Shown: in pieces, positions 1 to 7,750 of the stretch
Position numbering within the stretch: position 1 is the first letter of the stretch
Layout: each line of letters begins with the position of its first letter
NCBI GenBank assembly: GCA_964590945.1
Contig: CAZPXF010000029.1
Coordinates: forward strand, 1-23,707
Direction of reading: 5' to 3'
DNA length: 23,707 bases
Source of the DNA: CAZPXF01 sp964590945
GTDB lineage: Bacteria > Bacillota > Clostridia > Lachnospirales > Lachnospiraceae
Notes under the pieces: generated by a model
Told to the model about the DNA's origin: nothing
Seen by the model: the letters and a program-made list of their open reading frames with translations, nothing else
Databases searched by the model: none
Program-made: the position numbers and the translations under genes

Positions 1-386
1 CCGTAAATCCTGCAGTTTAAAAAATGATACAGCAGAATGCCAGCCGCTGAAAGTCCGCCGAATATCAGCGCATACGGGAGGCAGACCTGCCCGAACAGGT
101 TGAAAGGGACGCTGCTGTAATCCCAGACCTCAAGCCGGAATACTTTATTTACAAGAATCCCGGTAATAAATTCACTGGAACTGATAAATACCATACAGTA
201 CAGAACCTGCCGCCAAAGCGGCAGCGTCCAGCCGGTCGCGCTTCCCTGGAAGCCGCAGAAAAGGAAACAGATCCCGCCAAGTACAAACATCGACCAGTGG
301 GACACTCCCCTGTATAACAGTTCGATCGTGTAATAGATGGTTCCCCCGATTCCCCATAAAAACAGATATTTTCCAATTTTCTCCAT
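1..386 (-). CDS. Putative ABC-transporter type IV (PF06541-like) membrane protein, partial
   Basis: The reading frame runs off the left edge; 128 codons are visible, starting MEKIGKYLFLWGIGG. Several hydrophobic stretches (about residues 6-22, 32-46, 60-80 and 100-122) point to an integral membrane protein. Motifs such as Y-x-x-I-E-L-x-x-R-G-x-S-H-W-S-M near residues 19-33, I-T-G-I-L-V-N and V-W-D-Y-S are those I associate with the 'putative ABC-transporter type IV' family (PF06541), common in clostridia and without a settled function. The ATG at 386-384 has a good SD (AGGAAGG) about 9 bases upstream. It lies 68 bases downstream of miaB on the same strand, so it may be read from the same transcript. 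The family assignment is from memory of motifs and the C-terminus is not visible. Confidence 0.75.
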   Translation of the reverse strand, partial: MEKIGKYLFLWGIGGTIYYTIELLYRGVSHWSMFVLGGICFLFCGFQGSATGWTLPLWRQVLYCMVFISSSEFITGILVNKVFRLEVWDYSSVPFNLFGQVCLPYALIFGGLSAAGILLYHFLNCRIY

Positions 387-390
387 AGTA

Positions 391-434
391 AAAACCGCCT
401 TCCTATATCGCATGTTTATAGTCTTGGCGGTTTT
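391..434 (-). promoter_or_regulatory. Inverted repeat that could mask the SD of the PF06541-like gene
   Basis: Plus-strand AAAACCGCC at 391-399 is repeated as its exact reverse complement GGCGGTTTT at 426-434, with a 26-base loop. In the minus-strand mRNA the 3' arm covers the second half of the AGGAAGGCGG ribosome binding site, five bases before the ATG. A folded leader would partly hide the start. The inverted repeat is visible; the regulatory role is inference. Confidence 0.45.
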
Positions 435-454
435 GGTCTGAAATATATTGGAAG

Positions 455-1891
455 TTACTGCATCCTGCCCAGAAAATAAAATCCTCTGCATTCTTCCAGT
501 TTTACAGGTACAATCTTGCCGATAAGGCTTTCATCTCCCGGAAAATGCACAAGAAGGTTGTTGCTGAGACGTCCGGTCATAAGAGAAGCGTCGTGTTCAT
601 TGACCGCTTCCACAAGTGCATCCTGCACCTCGCCGGTGTGCAGCTCGCACATTTCTCTGGAGATGCTCTGCACTTCTTTTAAAAGTCTGTCAAAACGGTT
701 TTTTACATCGCTTTCCGGAACCTGATCCTCCATAACGGCAGCAGGCGTTCCCGTACGTTTGCTGTAAATAAAGGTAAATGCCGAATCGAACCGTACCTTT
801 CTTACGACATCCAGCGTATCCTGAAAATCCTCCTCCGTCTCGCCCGGAAATCCGACAATAATATCCGTGGTCAGGGAAATATCCGGAATTTCCTTCCTGA
901 TCTTTTCAGCCAATGCAAGGTACTGCTCTTTCGTATACCGGCGGTTCATGATCTTCAGGATCCGGCTGCTTCCGGACTGCATCGGCAGATGCAGGTGCCG
1001 ACAGATCTTTTTCGAATGCTTCATTACTTCAATCAGCTCGTCCGAGAGATCCTTTGGATGGGAGGTCATGAACCGGATGCGCTTCAAGCCTTCGATCTGC
1101 TCTACCCTTCTTAAAAGCTCCGCAAAGGAAACCGGCTCTTTCAGGTTCTTTCCGTAGGAATTGACATTCTGACCAAGAAGCATGATCTCTACAACTCCAT
1201 CCTTTACCATCCTCTCAATCTCACAGATGATACTCTCCGGCTCACGGCTTCTCTCGCGTCCGCGCACATACGGAACGATACAATAGCTGCAGAAATTGTT
1301 GCAGCCGAACATAATATTAATGCCCGATTTGAACGGATATTTACGCGCATTCGGGAGATTTTCCACAATTTGATCCGTATCCTTCCACACATCGATGATC
1401 GTTCGGTCAGAATCCAGCGAGAGATAAAGAAGCTCCGCAAATTTATATATATTATGCGTTCCAAAGATCAGGTCTACAAAACGATATGAGGTTTTCAGCT
1501 TTTCCACAACCTTTGGCTCCTGCATCATACATCCGCAGAGCGCGATCCGCATGACAGGATTCTTTTCCTTCAGCTTCTTGAGCTGCCCAAGCCGACCATA
1601 CACGCGCTGGTTCGCATTTTCACGAACCGTACATGTATTATAAATGACAAAATCCGCATTTTCGGAGTCCGTCTCCTGGTAACCGACTTCAAGAAGGATT
1701 CCGGAAAGCTTTTCCGAATCCCTGGCGTTCATCTGACAGCCGAAGGTATTTACGCAGAAGGTCAACGGGCGGCCAAGCTTTTCCGCACGAACGCTGACCG
1801 CTCTTTTTGCCAGCTCTATATAATAATACTGCCGTTCCGGCTCCGTCTCCGGTATCGGACCGTTGATATCAAGATCAAATCTGTTGTTCAT
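455..1891 (-). CDS. miaB: tRNA-2-methylthio-N6-dimethylallyladenosine synthase MiaB
   Basis: A 478-residue radical-SAM methylthiotransferase that adds a methylthio group at C2 of i6A37 in tRNAs reading UNN codons. The N-terminal UPF0004 domain shows the cluster cysteines C52 (NTFGCQMN), C87 (NTCTVR) and C121 (CGCM). The radical-SAM motif C197-x3-C201-x2-C204 lies in MFGCNNFCSYC. The last ~65 residues are a TRAM-type RNA-binding region. QMNARDSE after C52 and the overall length favour MiaB over the related MtaB and RimO families. Against many MiaB proteins it has an N-terminal extension of about 40 residues, usual in clostridia. The ATG follows AAGGAGTAATTT. It lies 41 bases downstream of the lipoprotein gene on the same strand with no clear terminator or promoter between them, so read-through from that gene is possible. 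Confidence 0.96.
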   Translation of the reverse strand: MNNRFDLDINGPIPETEPERQYYYIELAKRAVSVRAEKLGRPLTFCVNTFGCQMNARDSEKLSGILLEVGYQETDSENADFVIYNTCTVRENANQRVYGRLGQLKKLKEKNPVMRIALCGCMMQEPKVVEKLKTSYRFVDLIFGTHNIYKFAELLYLSLDSDRTIIDVWKDTDQIVENLPNARKYPFKSGINIMFGCNNFCSYCIVPYVRGRERSREPESIICEIERMVKDGVVEIMLLGQNVNSYGKNLKEPVSFAELLRRVEQIEGLKRIRFMTSHPKDLSDELIEVMKHSKKICRHLHLPMQSGSSRILKIMNRRYTKEQYLALAEKIRKEIPDISLTTDIIVGFPGETEEDFQDTLDVVRKVRFDSAFTFIYSKRTGTPAAVMEDQVPESDVKNRFDRLLKEVQSISREMCELHTGEVQDALVEAVNEHDASLMTGRLSNNLLVHFPGDESLIGKIVPVKLEECRGFYFLGRMQ

Positions 1892-1932
1892 AAATTACTC
1901 CTTGTATAACCGATATGGCCAATTTTTCTTTT

Positions 1933-3861
1933 TCAGCTTAGGACTGTACCGTCAGCCAGGGTGATCGTAAACCCGTTGAAATTGATCGTTCCGTTGTTGG
2001 TCAGGGAGGTGATCGTGCAGTTGCCGGTAAGCGTCCATGTGCTGCCGGATTCCACCGTCAAAACGGCATTATCCGATACGGCGGCGCCATTCTGCGCATT
2101 GTCCACGATGTTGACGGTTCCCTTAAAGCTACTGTTCCCGGAAAGCGTCATATTCAGTGTGGATATCGAATCCACAACGATATCTCCTTTCAGCGTCTGA
2201 TCGTCAGCTGTGAATGTGACCTGCGCTCCGTTTTCCCCGGCTGATCCCCAGCCGTGGCTTGCGCTGTTCCCGCAGATGTTCATCAGATAACCGTCCTTAT
2301 CTTTGTCCGTGATCTCTACGCCGGACAGAGAAACCTTGCAGGCTGTATTGGTTATATAGAACATATCTCCGTTATTGGAGAGCAGACTGCCGCCCGTCAT
2401 GGAAAACGAGGATGTTCCCACATTGGCGTCGCCGGACATGGATTGATAAATCATGATATTGTGGACGTTTTCATCTGAACTGGTTCCCTTATCGTCGCTC
2501 ATATTTCCGGATACATCGCAGTTTTCCAATGTGATGGAGTTCTCTCCCTCAATGACCAGGGCTTCTGAATGATTCGCAGTCAATGCCGCGTTTTTCACTG
2601 TAATATCGGCTGTGGAATATACGGCGGGAGAATTGTATCCGTTGGAGGTATAGGTACCGCCGTCCACATTGACGGTTCCCCCTCCGCGGTCGGAACGGAT
2701 GGCCGCTGCTGAAGAACCGGAAGTTTCCACTGTAAGATTTTCAGCATTTGTTGTCCCGCCGCCGGTTGTCTGAATACCTCCGGAGTTATCTTCCGTTGTT
2801 GTAATTTTAGAGTCTGAAATATTCACAACTGTACCGCTGCCATAGCTGAACACGCCGTTCCCGTTTTGTGCAGAGGAAGTAACGTTAGCGTTCGTAATGG
2901 TGACATCTGCTCCGTTTGTTGCCAGCAGCGCCGCGTTCATTCCGTAGAAATCGCCATCCTCTGTGTTGGAGCTGGAGCCTGCCGATTTGTCCACAGTAAT
3001 CCCGTTCAAGGTAATTGCTGCGCCGTCAATGCGGAGCGCATTTTCATCATCTCCTGTGGAAGAATAGCTTGTGTCGGAGTATTCGCCATCCGTATCTATG
3101 GTGTTGGCAGAATCGCCCTGCGTCACTTCCCCGGAACCGCCGAATCCGCCGCTTCCTTCGCCTCCGCCGGATTCACTGTTTCCCCCGGCGGATAGAACCG
3201 TCACTGTGGAAACTGCGTTGCTGCTGTCCACCTGGATGCTCAAAACTGTTCCAACAACGATATCGTCGATCGAACCTTCCGTGCTGTCCTCACTGTCGGA
3301 AGCTTCTTCCAGCAGAATCGAAGCTCCGCTGATATCTACAATCGCCGTTTCGCCATTTGCAGTGAAACCATCGGACGATCCCGTTTCGCCGCCGCCCATT
3401 TCGCCGCCNNNNNNNNNNNNNNNNNNNNNNNNNNNNNNNNNNNNNNNNNNNNNNNNNNNNNNNNNNNNNNNNNNNNNNNNNNNNNNNNNNNNNNNNNNNN
3501 NNNNNNNNTCGCCGCCCGCTTCGCCGTCCGGCAGTTCCGGCGGGGTCTCTCCGCTTTCTGTATTCCCATCATCCTCCGGCTTCTCCGGCGGGACTTCTCC
3601 CTCTGCAGAACTCGTATCAGCCGGTTCGGATTTATCATCCGGCGGCGTCTGCATAGATTCTCCGCCGTCTGTGTTGTCCGATAATTCTCCAAGCTGAACG
3701 GCGACCAGAGCGCCATCAACCGCAACCGTTTTCCCTGTCAGTGTCTGATCAGAATAGTCTGTCCCTGACTGAGCGCTTCCGGACCGGGCAGTGCCGGAGC
3801 ACGCTGTCAAGGAGCCGATGATCAAAGCTGCAGTACATAAAAATGAGACAATTTTTTTCAA
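1933..3861 (-). CDS. Beta-helix-like surface lipoprotein, adhesin-like (interrupted by an assembly gap)
   Basis: The protein starts with a lipoprotein signal peptide: MKK, a hydrophobic core, then lipobox L-T-A-C with Cys at residue 21, so it is probably anchored on the outer face of the membrane. An acidic, Pro/Glu/Gly-rich low-complexity region follows and contains 100 N. A short unit (T-A-I-V-D-I-S-G...V-G-T-V-L-S-I-Q-V) and a Gly-rich linker come next. The C-terminal ~400 residues consist of short repeating turns of the type G-A-x-V-T-I-T-N-A-x-V, N-I-S-D-S-K-I and T-V-N-V-D-G-G-T-Y, the pattern of a right-handed parallel beta-helix. No catalytic site can be assigned; adhesion or polysaccharide binding is inference. 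The start codon is TTG (3861-3859); a strong SD, AAGGAGGT, eight bases upstream fixes it. It has its own promoter at 3921-3949. The true length is unknown because of the gap. Confidence 0.8.
   Translation of the reverse strand: MKKIVSFLCTAALIIGSLTACSGTARSGSAQSGTDYSDQTLTGKTVAVDGALVAVQLGELSDNTDGGESMQTPPDDKSEPADTSSAEGEVPPEKPEDDGNTESGETPPELPDGEAGGXXXXXXXXXXXXXXXXXXXXXXXXXXXXXXXXXXGGEMGGGETGSSDGFTANGETAIVDISGASILLEEASDSEDSTEGSIDDIVVGTVLSIQVDSSNAVSTVTVLSAGGNSESGGGEGSGGFGGSGEVTQGDSANTIDTDGEYSDTSYSSTGDDENALRIDGAAITLNGITVDKSAGSSSNTEDGDFYGMNAALLATNGADVTITNANVTSSAQNGNGVFSYGSGTVVNISDSKITTTEDNSGGIQTTGGGTTNAENLTVETSGSSAAAIRSDRGGGTVNVDGGTYTSNGYNSPAVYSTADITVKNAALTANHSEALVIEGENSITLENCDVSGNMSDDKGTSSDENVHNIMIYQSMSGDANVGTSSFSMTGGSLLSNNGDMFYITNTACKVSLSGVEITDKDKDGYLMNICGNSASHGWGSAGENGAQVTFTADDQTLKGDIVVDSISTLNMTLSGNSSFKGTVNIVDNAQNGAAVSDNAVLTVESGSTWTLTGNCTITSLTNNGTINFNGFTITLADGTVLS
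3409..3508. other. Assembly gap of exactly 100 N
   Basis: Exactly 100 undetermined bases inside the lipoprotein gene. Both flanks carry the same low-complexity tcgccgcc sequence coding for Gly-Gly-Glu repeats, as expected where short reads fail in a tandem repeat. The round number suggests a placeholder, so the true length is unknown. The reading frame is open on both sides with a 100-base spacer, but that agreement may be chance. Confidence 0.95.
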
Positions 3862-3869
3862 AATAAAAG

Positions 3870-3877
3870 ACCTCCTT
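3870..3877 (-). promoter_or_regulatory. Strong SD deciding a TTG start (lipoprotein)
   Basis: On the minus strand AAGGAGGT is followed by eight bases and then TTG at 3861-3859. There is no ATG or GTG in frame nearby, and the signal peptide begins exactly at the TTG, so this is the start. Confidence 0.8.
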
Positions 3878-3920
3878 TATAGATTAATTTCGAACCATAT
3901 GTCACTTTTATTCCTTTCTT

Positions 3921-3949
3921 TTTATACTATATTTTCCTATCGGAGTCAA
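3921..3949 (-). promoter_or_regulatory. Sigma-A-type promoter of the lipoprotein gene
   Basis: Minus strand: -35 TTGACT (3949-3944), 17-base spacer, -10 TATAAA (3926-3921). Each box matches the consensus at five of six positions with ideal spacing. The leader to the TTG start is about 50 bases. Confidence 0.7.
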
Positions 3950-4014
3950 TAACAGTTCTGAAAGATAAAAGCAACATAATTCTGCTGTATATCCCTCATT
4001 TTGTCATTCTTTAC

Positions 4015-4043
4015 TATACAAATTTCATCGATAGTGATATGAT
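4015..4043 (+). promoter_or_regulatory. Extended -10 promoter of the flavodiiron operon
   Basis: Plus strand: TATACA (4015-4020), 17 bases, then TATGAT (4038-4043), preceded by TG at 4035-4036, which makes an extended -10 (TGATATGAT). The -35 box is weak (four of six). The SD AGGGAGGT lies about 7 bases before the ATG at 4082. Confidence 0.55.
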
Positions 4044-4081
4044 AATGCAGAAAAATAAAATTTTAACAGGGAGGTTATTTC

Positions 4082-5245
4082 ATGTCTATCAAAAAACTTG
4101 CAGATTCTGTAGTTTATATCGGCGCCAACGATAAGACGCTGGATCTCTTCGAAAGCCAGTATATTATCCCAAATGGCGTTTCATACAATTCATACCTGAT
4201 CGTCGATGATAAGATTGCAATCATGGATACTGTTGACAAGCGTGCATCCGGGGAATGGCTTGCCAATCTGGAGGAGGCTCTTGCAGGGAAAGCGCCGGAT
4301 TATCTTGTTATTTCACACATGGAACCGGATCATGCAGCTAATATTAAGGCTGTTGCTGAAAAATATCCGGAGATAAAGCTGGTAGGTAATGCCAGAACAT
4401 TCCAGATGCTTCCTCAGTTTTTCCAGATGGATCTTACAGACCGCACCATTACCGTAAAGGAAAAGGATACTCTCAGCCTTGGCGCTCACACGCTGCAGTT
4501 TTTCATGGCTCCTATGGTTCACTGGCCGGAGGTCATGGTTACATATGAGCAGTCCGAGAAGATTCTTTTCTCTGCGGACAGCTTCGGCAAGTTCGGAGCT
4601 CTTGACGCCGATGAGGACTGGGCATGTGAAGCGCGTCGTTATTACTTTAATATCGTAGGGAAATACGGTGCGCAGGTGCAGGCGCTCCTGAAAAAGGCGG
4701 CGGCTCTTGATATCGAGAAGATCTTTCCTCTTCACGGCCCGATGCTGACAGGGAATCTCGCATACTATATGGATAAATACAATACATGGAGCAGCTATGA
4801 GCCGGAAAATGAAGGGATTTTCATCGCTTACGCTTCTATGCATGGAAATACAGCGGATGCAGCTGAAAAGCTTGCTGGTATCCTGAAAGAAAAGAATGCG
4901 CCAAAGGTTTCCGTTGCAGACCTTTCCCGCGACGATCTGGCCGAAGCTGTTGAAGATGCATTCCGCTATGACCGTCTCGTAGTCGCAAGCCCGACGTATG
5001 ACGGAGGACTTTTCCCGGCAATGGAGGATTTCCTTCTGCATCTGAAAGCAAAGAATTATCAGAAACGTACGGTCGCTATCATCGAAAATGGTACATGGGC
5101 TCCTATGGCAGCAAAGAAAATACGCGAACATCTGGAATCCTTAAAAAATATCACGATTCTTGATCCGACGATCACAATCCGCTCCGTCATGACAGAGCAG
5201 AATATCGCAGATATAGAGAAGCTGGCTGACGAATTATTAAAGTAA
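4082..5245 (+). CDS. FprA-family A-type flavoprotein (flavodiiron protein)
   Basis: A 387-residue soluble flavodiiron protein. Members reduce O2 to water (some reduce NO to N2O) and protect anaerobes from oxygen, taking electrons from rubredoxin or an NAD(P)H:rubredoxin reductase. Residues 1-240 form the metallo-beta-lactamase-like diiron domain; the expected ligands are all present: H79-x-E81-x-D83 (SHMEPDH), H147, D166 and H218. Residues 246-387 form a flavodoxin domain with the FMN phosphate loop ASMHGNTA at 251-258. There is no C-terminal rubredoxin or flavin-reductase domain, so it is the minimal class A type and needs an external electron donor, not encoded here. The MBL-fold gene follows after a short gap, probably in one transcript. 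Which gas it prefers cannot be read from the sequence. Confidence 0.95.
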   Translation: MSIKKLADSVVYIGANDKTLDLFESQYIIPNGVSYNSYLIVDDKIAIMDTVDKRASGEWLANLEEALAGKAPDYLVISHMEPDHAANIKAVAEKYPEIKLVGNARTFQMLPQFFQMDLTDRTITVKEKDTLSLGAHTLQFFMAPMVHWPEVMVTYEQSEKILFSADSFGKFGALDADEDWACEARRYYFNIVGKYGAQVQALLKKAAALDIEKIFPLHGPMLTGNLAYYMDKYNTWSSYEPENEGIFIAYASMHGNTADAAEKLAGILKEKNAPKVSVADLSRDDLAEAVEDAFRYDRLVVASPTYDGGLFPAMEDFLLHLKAKNYQKRTVAIIENGTWAPMAAKKIREHLESLKNITILDPTITIRSVMTEQNIADIEKLADELLK

Positions 5246-5278
5246 CCCCTGATCCCGGGGCAGATAATGGAGTTTGGT

Positions 5279-6163
5279 ATGAAACAGTTTATTCAGGTTA
5301 CGGCCGGAGGCGGAGGCGACTCATGGCTGATACCTGGTTCAGAGAAAACGGCGCTTGTCGACACCGGAATGGAATATTGCTCTACGCAGCTTGTCGGCAA
5401 TATCAAAGCGGTCCTCGGCGACCGCCCTTTGGATTATGTACTTCTGACACATTCCCATTACGATCATGTGTCCGGACTGCCTGCGCTCAGGAAAGCGTGG
5501 CCGCAGCTTACAGCGGCTGCGCATCCTCACGCGGCAAAGATCCTGTCAAAAGAAAAAGCTATAGCATTTATGCGTACAATGTCCGCCGAAGCCTACCGGC
5601 TTCATGACCCGGAACATTCTGTGCGCAATTATCCGGTCTCTGATTATCATATTGACCTCACGGTTCAGGATGGATCGGAAATTGATCTTGGAGATTTGAA
5701 GGTACAGGTGTACGAGACGCCGGGACATACAAAGTGCTGCATCTCCTTTTACGTGCAGCCGGTCGGTCTCCTTTTCCCGGCGGAAACATGCGGACTTCCG
5801 GAGGAAAATGACCCTGTCACAGTCAAGCCAGGCTATCTGACAAGCTACGTCAGCACGATTAAGTCCATCCGGAAATTAAAAGGCTTAGAGCTTCATGCCC
5901 TGATCCCGGCGCACAGTCCGTATCAGGATGATCCATCTATCCATACATTTTTAGATCGTGCAGTCAGCTTTGCACAGCTCAGCAAGGATTTTATCCTTGG
6001 GATGTATCAGAATGGTATGACTCCGGATGAGATCCTGAAGATCTATGCCGCAGTATACTGCAGAAACATCGGAACCCAGCCGCTGCACGCCTTTATGGTC
6101 AATGCAAAGGCTGCGATCCAGTGTATGATCCGGGAATACGAGGCAGGGGAGATTTCTCTATAG
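5279..6163 (+). CDS. MBL-fold metallohydrolase
   Basis: A metallo-beta-lactamase-fold protein, probably a cytoplasmic hydrolase of unknown substrate. Counting from the upstream in-frame ATG at 5267, the zinc motif T-H-S-H-Y-D-H gives H62, H64, D66 and H67; later ligands are H154 (TPGHTKCC) and H216 (IPAHSPY). The position normally held by a bridging Asp appears as Glu in F-P-A-E-T-C-G (E173). The C-terminal ~75 residues are helical and may form a small lid or dimer domain. I prefer the second ATG at 5279, because GGAG lies six bases before it, while the ATG at 5267 has only a weak GGGG. The gene follows the flavodiiron gene by about 30 bases, suggesting co-transcription. Its TAG overlaps the stop codon of convergent pdxT. 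Confidence 0.9.
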   Translation: MKQFIQVTAGGGGDSWLIPGSEKTALVDTGMEYCSTQLVGNIKAVLGDRPLDYVLLTHSHYDHVSGLPALRKAWPQLTAAAHPHAAKILSKEKAIAFMRTMSAEAYRLHDPEHSVRNYPVSDYHIDLTVQDGSEIDLGDLKVQVYETPGHTKCCISFYVQPVGLLFPAETCGLPEENDPVTVKPGYLTSYVSTIKSIRKLKGLELHALIPAHSPYQDDPSIHTFLDRAVSFAQLSKDFILGMYQNGMTPDEILKIYAAVYCRNIGTQPLHAFMVNAKAAIQCMIREYEAGEISL

Positions 6164-6727
6164 AGCCGCGCAGATATTCAGAAAATACTCATGTACTGCC
6201 GTGCTATTTGTCACTTCCGGATGAAAAGACAAGCCAAGCTGCCTTCCGTACTGCACGGCTACGATATTCCCATCGACCGCAGCCAGTACCTTCACATCAT
6301 CCGCCGCACTCTCGATATAGGGAGCGCGGATGAATGTCATTGGGATCTTCCCCAGAGGCTTCATCTCCTCCTTCACATGAAAGCTTCCAAGCTGCCTGCC
6401 GTAAGCATTGCGCTTTACTGTGACAGGAAGCGTCCCGAAATACTGTTTTCCGTCATTGGATATATGCTCCGCCAGAAGGATCAGTCCGGCGCAGGTTCCA
6501 AGTACGGGGAGCCCGTTCAGAATTTTGCTCCGCAGCTCCTCAAACAGATCCAGATCATTCAGAAGCTTTCCCATTACCGTACTTTCGCCGCCCGGAAGGA
6601 TAAGACCGTCCATCTTTCTTTCCAGATCTTTCTTCTGCCGAATCTCAAAGCATTTCGCGCCCAGGGACTCCAGCATATGTTCATGCTCGATGAAGGCTCC
6701 CTGGACGGCCAGAACTCCTATGGTCAT
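6158..6727 (-). CDS. pdxT: Pyridoxal 5'-phosphate synthase glutaminase subunit PdxT
   Basis: A 189-residue class I glutamine amidotransferase that hydrolyses glutamine and channels ammonia to PdxS in the DXP-independent PLP pathway. The glutamine-binding loop L-P-G-G-E-S-T lies at 44-50. The catalytic triad is C79 (LGTCAG), H169 and E171 (SFHPEVT). Length and motifs are typical of the family. The start overlaps the pdxS stop by one base (TAATG on the minus strand), so the two subunits are translationally coupled. The stop shares the palindrome CTATAG with the stop of the convergent MBL-fold gene, leaving no room for a terminator between them. Confidence 0.97.
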   Translation of the reverse strand: MTIGVLAVQGAFIEHEHMLESLGAKCFEIRQKKDLERKMDGLILPGGESTVMGKLLNDLDLFEELRSKILNGLPVLGTCAGLILLAEHISNDGKQYFGTLPVTVKRNAYGRQLGSFHVKEEMKPLGKIPMTFIRAPYIESAADDVKVLAAVDGNIVAVQYGRQLGLSFHPEVTNSTAVHEYFLNICAAL

Positions 6728-7599
6728 TATTGGCCTCTTTCTGCCATCAGAAGCCCGATCTCCTGTTCATTGATTCCAACCATCGCTTCCCCAAGGTCTT
6801 CGGATAATTCTGCAAGCATCTTTGTATCTTTATAGTTCGTAACGGCTTTTACGATCGCTGCCGCTCTCTTTTCCGGATCGCCGGATTTAAAAATACCGGA
6901 ACCGACAAATACGCCTTCAGCGCCCAGCTGCATCATAAGAGCTGCATCTGCCGGAGTCGCTACTCCGCCCGCAGCAAAATTGACAACCGGAAGCTTCCCG
7001 TTTTCGTGTACGTATTTCACAAGCTCATAGGAAACCTCAAGCTCTTTTGCTGCATGAAAAAGCTCATCCTCACGCATGGAAGTAAGCCGGGCAATCTCCT
7101 GATTCATCTTTCTCATATGACGAACGGCCTGTACAATGTCCCCGGTACCCGGCTCTCCCTTGGTACGGATCATGGAAGCGCCCTCCTCGATTCTGCGGAG
7201 CGCTTCTCCGAGATCCTTTGCCCCGCATACAAACGGCACGTTGAATTTCGTCTTATCGATGTGGTACACATCATCAGCCGGAGAGAGCACTTCGCTCTCA
7301 TCAATGTAATCGATCTCGATCGCTTCCAGTATCTGTGCCTCTGTAAAATGTCCGATCCGGCATTTTGCCATAACAGGAATGGAGACAGCTTTCTGGATTC
7401 CTTTGATCATCTTCGGATCGCTCATTCTTGAAACGCCGCCGGCTGCTCTTATATCGGCCGGAATCCGCTCCAAAGCCATAACTGCACAGGCGCCTGCCTC
7501 CTCGGCAATCCTTGCCTGCTCCGGCGTCGTGACGTCCATGATCACGCCGCCCTTTAACATCTGTGCCAGCTCTTTATTTAATTCATATCTGTTATTCAT
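6727..7599 (-). CDS. pdxS: Pyridoxal 5'-phosphate synthase subunit PdxS
   Basis: A 290-residue TIM-barrel synthase that builds PLP from ribose 5-phosphate, glyceraldehyde 3-phosphate and ammonia supplied by PdxT. Family hallmarks: D22 in I-M-D-V-T-T-P-E-Q-A, the Schiff-base lysine K79 in V-M-A-K-C-R-I-G-H-F, and the second active-site lysine K147 in R-T-K-G-E-P-G-T-G. A longer frame opens 22 codons upstream at 7665, but I chose the ATG at 7599: GGAAGGA sits just before it and the family begins M-x-x-R-Y-E-L-N. Upstream are 190 bases with a 12-base palindrome and a hairpin. No PdxR-type regulator is in the window. Confidence 0.97.
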   Translation of the reverse strand: MNNRYELNKELAQMLKGGVIMDVTTPEQARIAEEAGACAVMALERIPADIRAAGGVSRMSDPKMIKGIQKAVSIPVMAKCRIGHFTEAQILEAIEIDYIDESEVLSPADDVYHIDKTKFNVPFVCGAKDLGEALRRIEEGASMIRTKGEPGTGDIVQAVRHMRKMNQEIARLTSMREDELFHAAKELEVSYELVKYVHENGKLPVVNFAAGGVATPADAALMMQLGAEGVFVGSGIFKSGDPEKRAAAIVKAVTNYKDTKMLAELSEDLGEAMVGINEQEIGLLMAERGQ

Positions 7600-7630
7600 T
7601 GATCCTTCCACCTTACGTTTGATAATATGG

Positions 7631-7642
7631 ACCTGCGCAGGT
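7631..7642. promoter_or_regulatory. Perfect 12-base palindrome in the pdxS leader (possible operator)
   Basis: ACCTGCGCAGGT is a perfect dyad about 32 bases upstream of the pdxS ATG, in a surrounding that is otherwise AT-rich. It could be a binding site for a dimeric regulator. No matching regulator is encoded here, so the role is open. Confidence 0.35.
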
Positions 7643-7750
7643 TCATAACAGATACTATAATTCATTGCTGGCTTTTAAAAAATAACCAGTTTTCATATTT
7701 TAAAAAGGGACAGTTATGTATCATTCTGCATTTTGGCGATCACATAGTCT

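Noticed and set aside
3071..3697. Ser/Pro-rich plus-strand frame across the N gap
   Set aside because: It is the reverse reading of the Gly/Glu-rich lipoprotein repeat, and the gap itself makes it unreliable.
5246..5266. Hairpin CCCC-TGATCCC-GGGG between the flavodiiron and MBL genes as a terminator
   Set aside because: Only four base pairs and no U-run; more likely chance in a short operon spacer.
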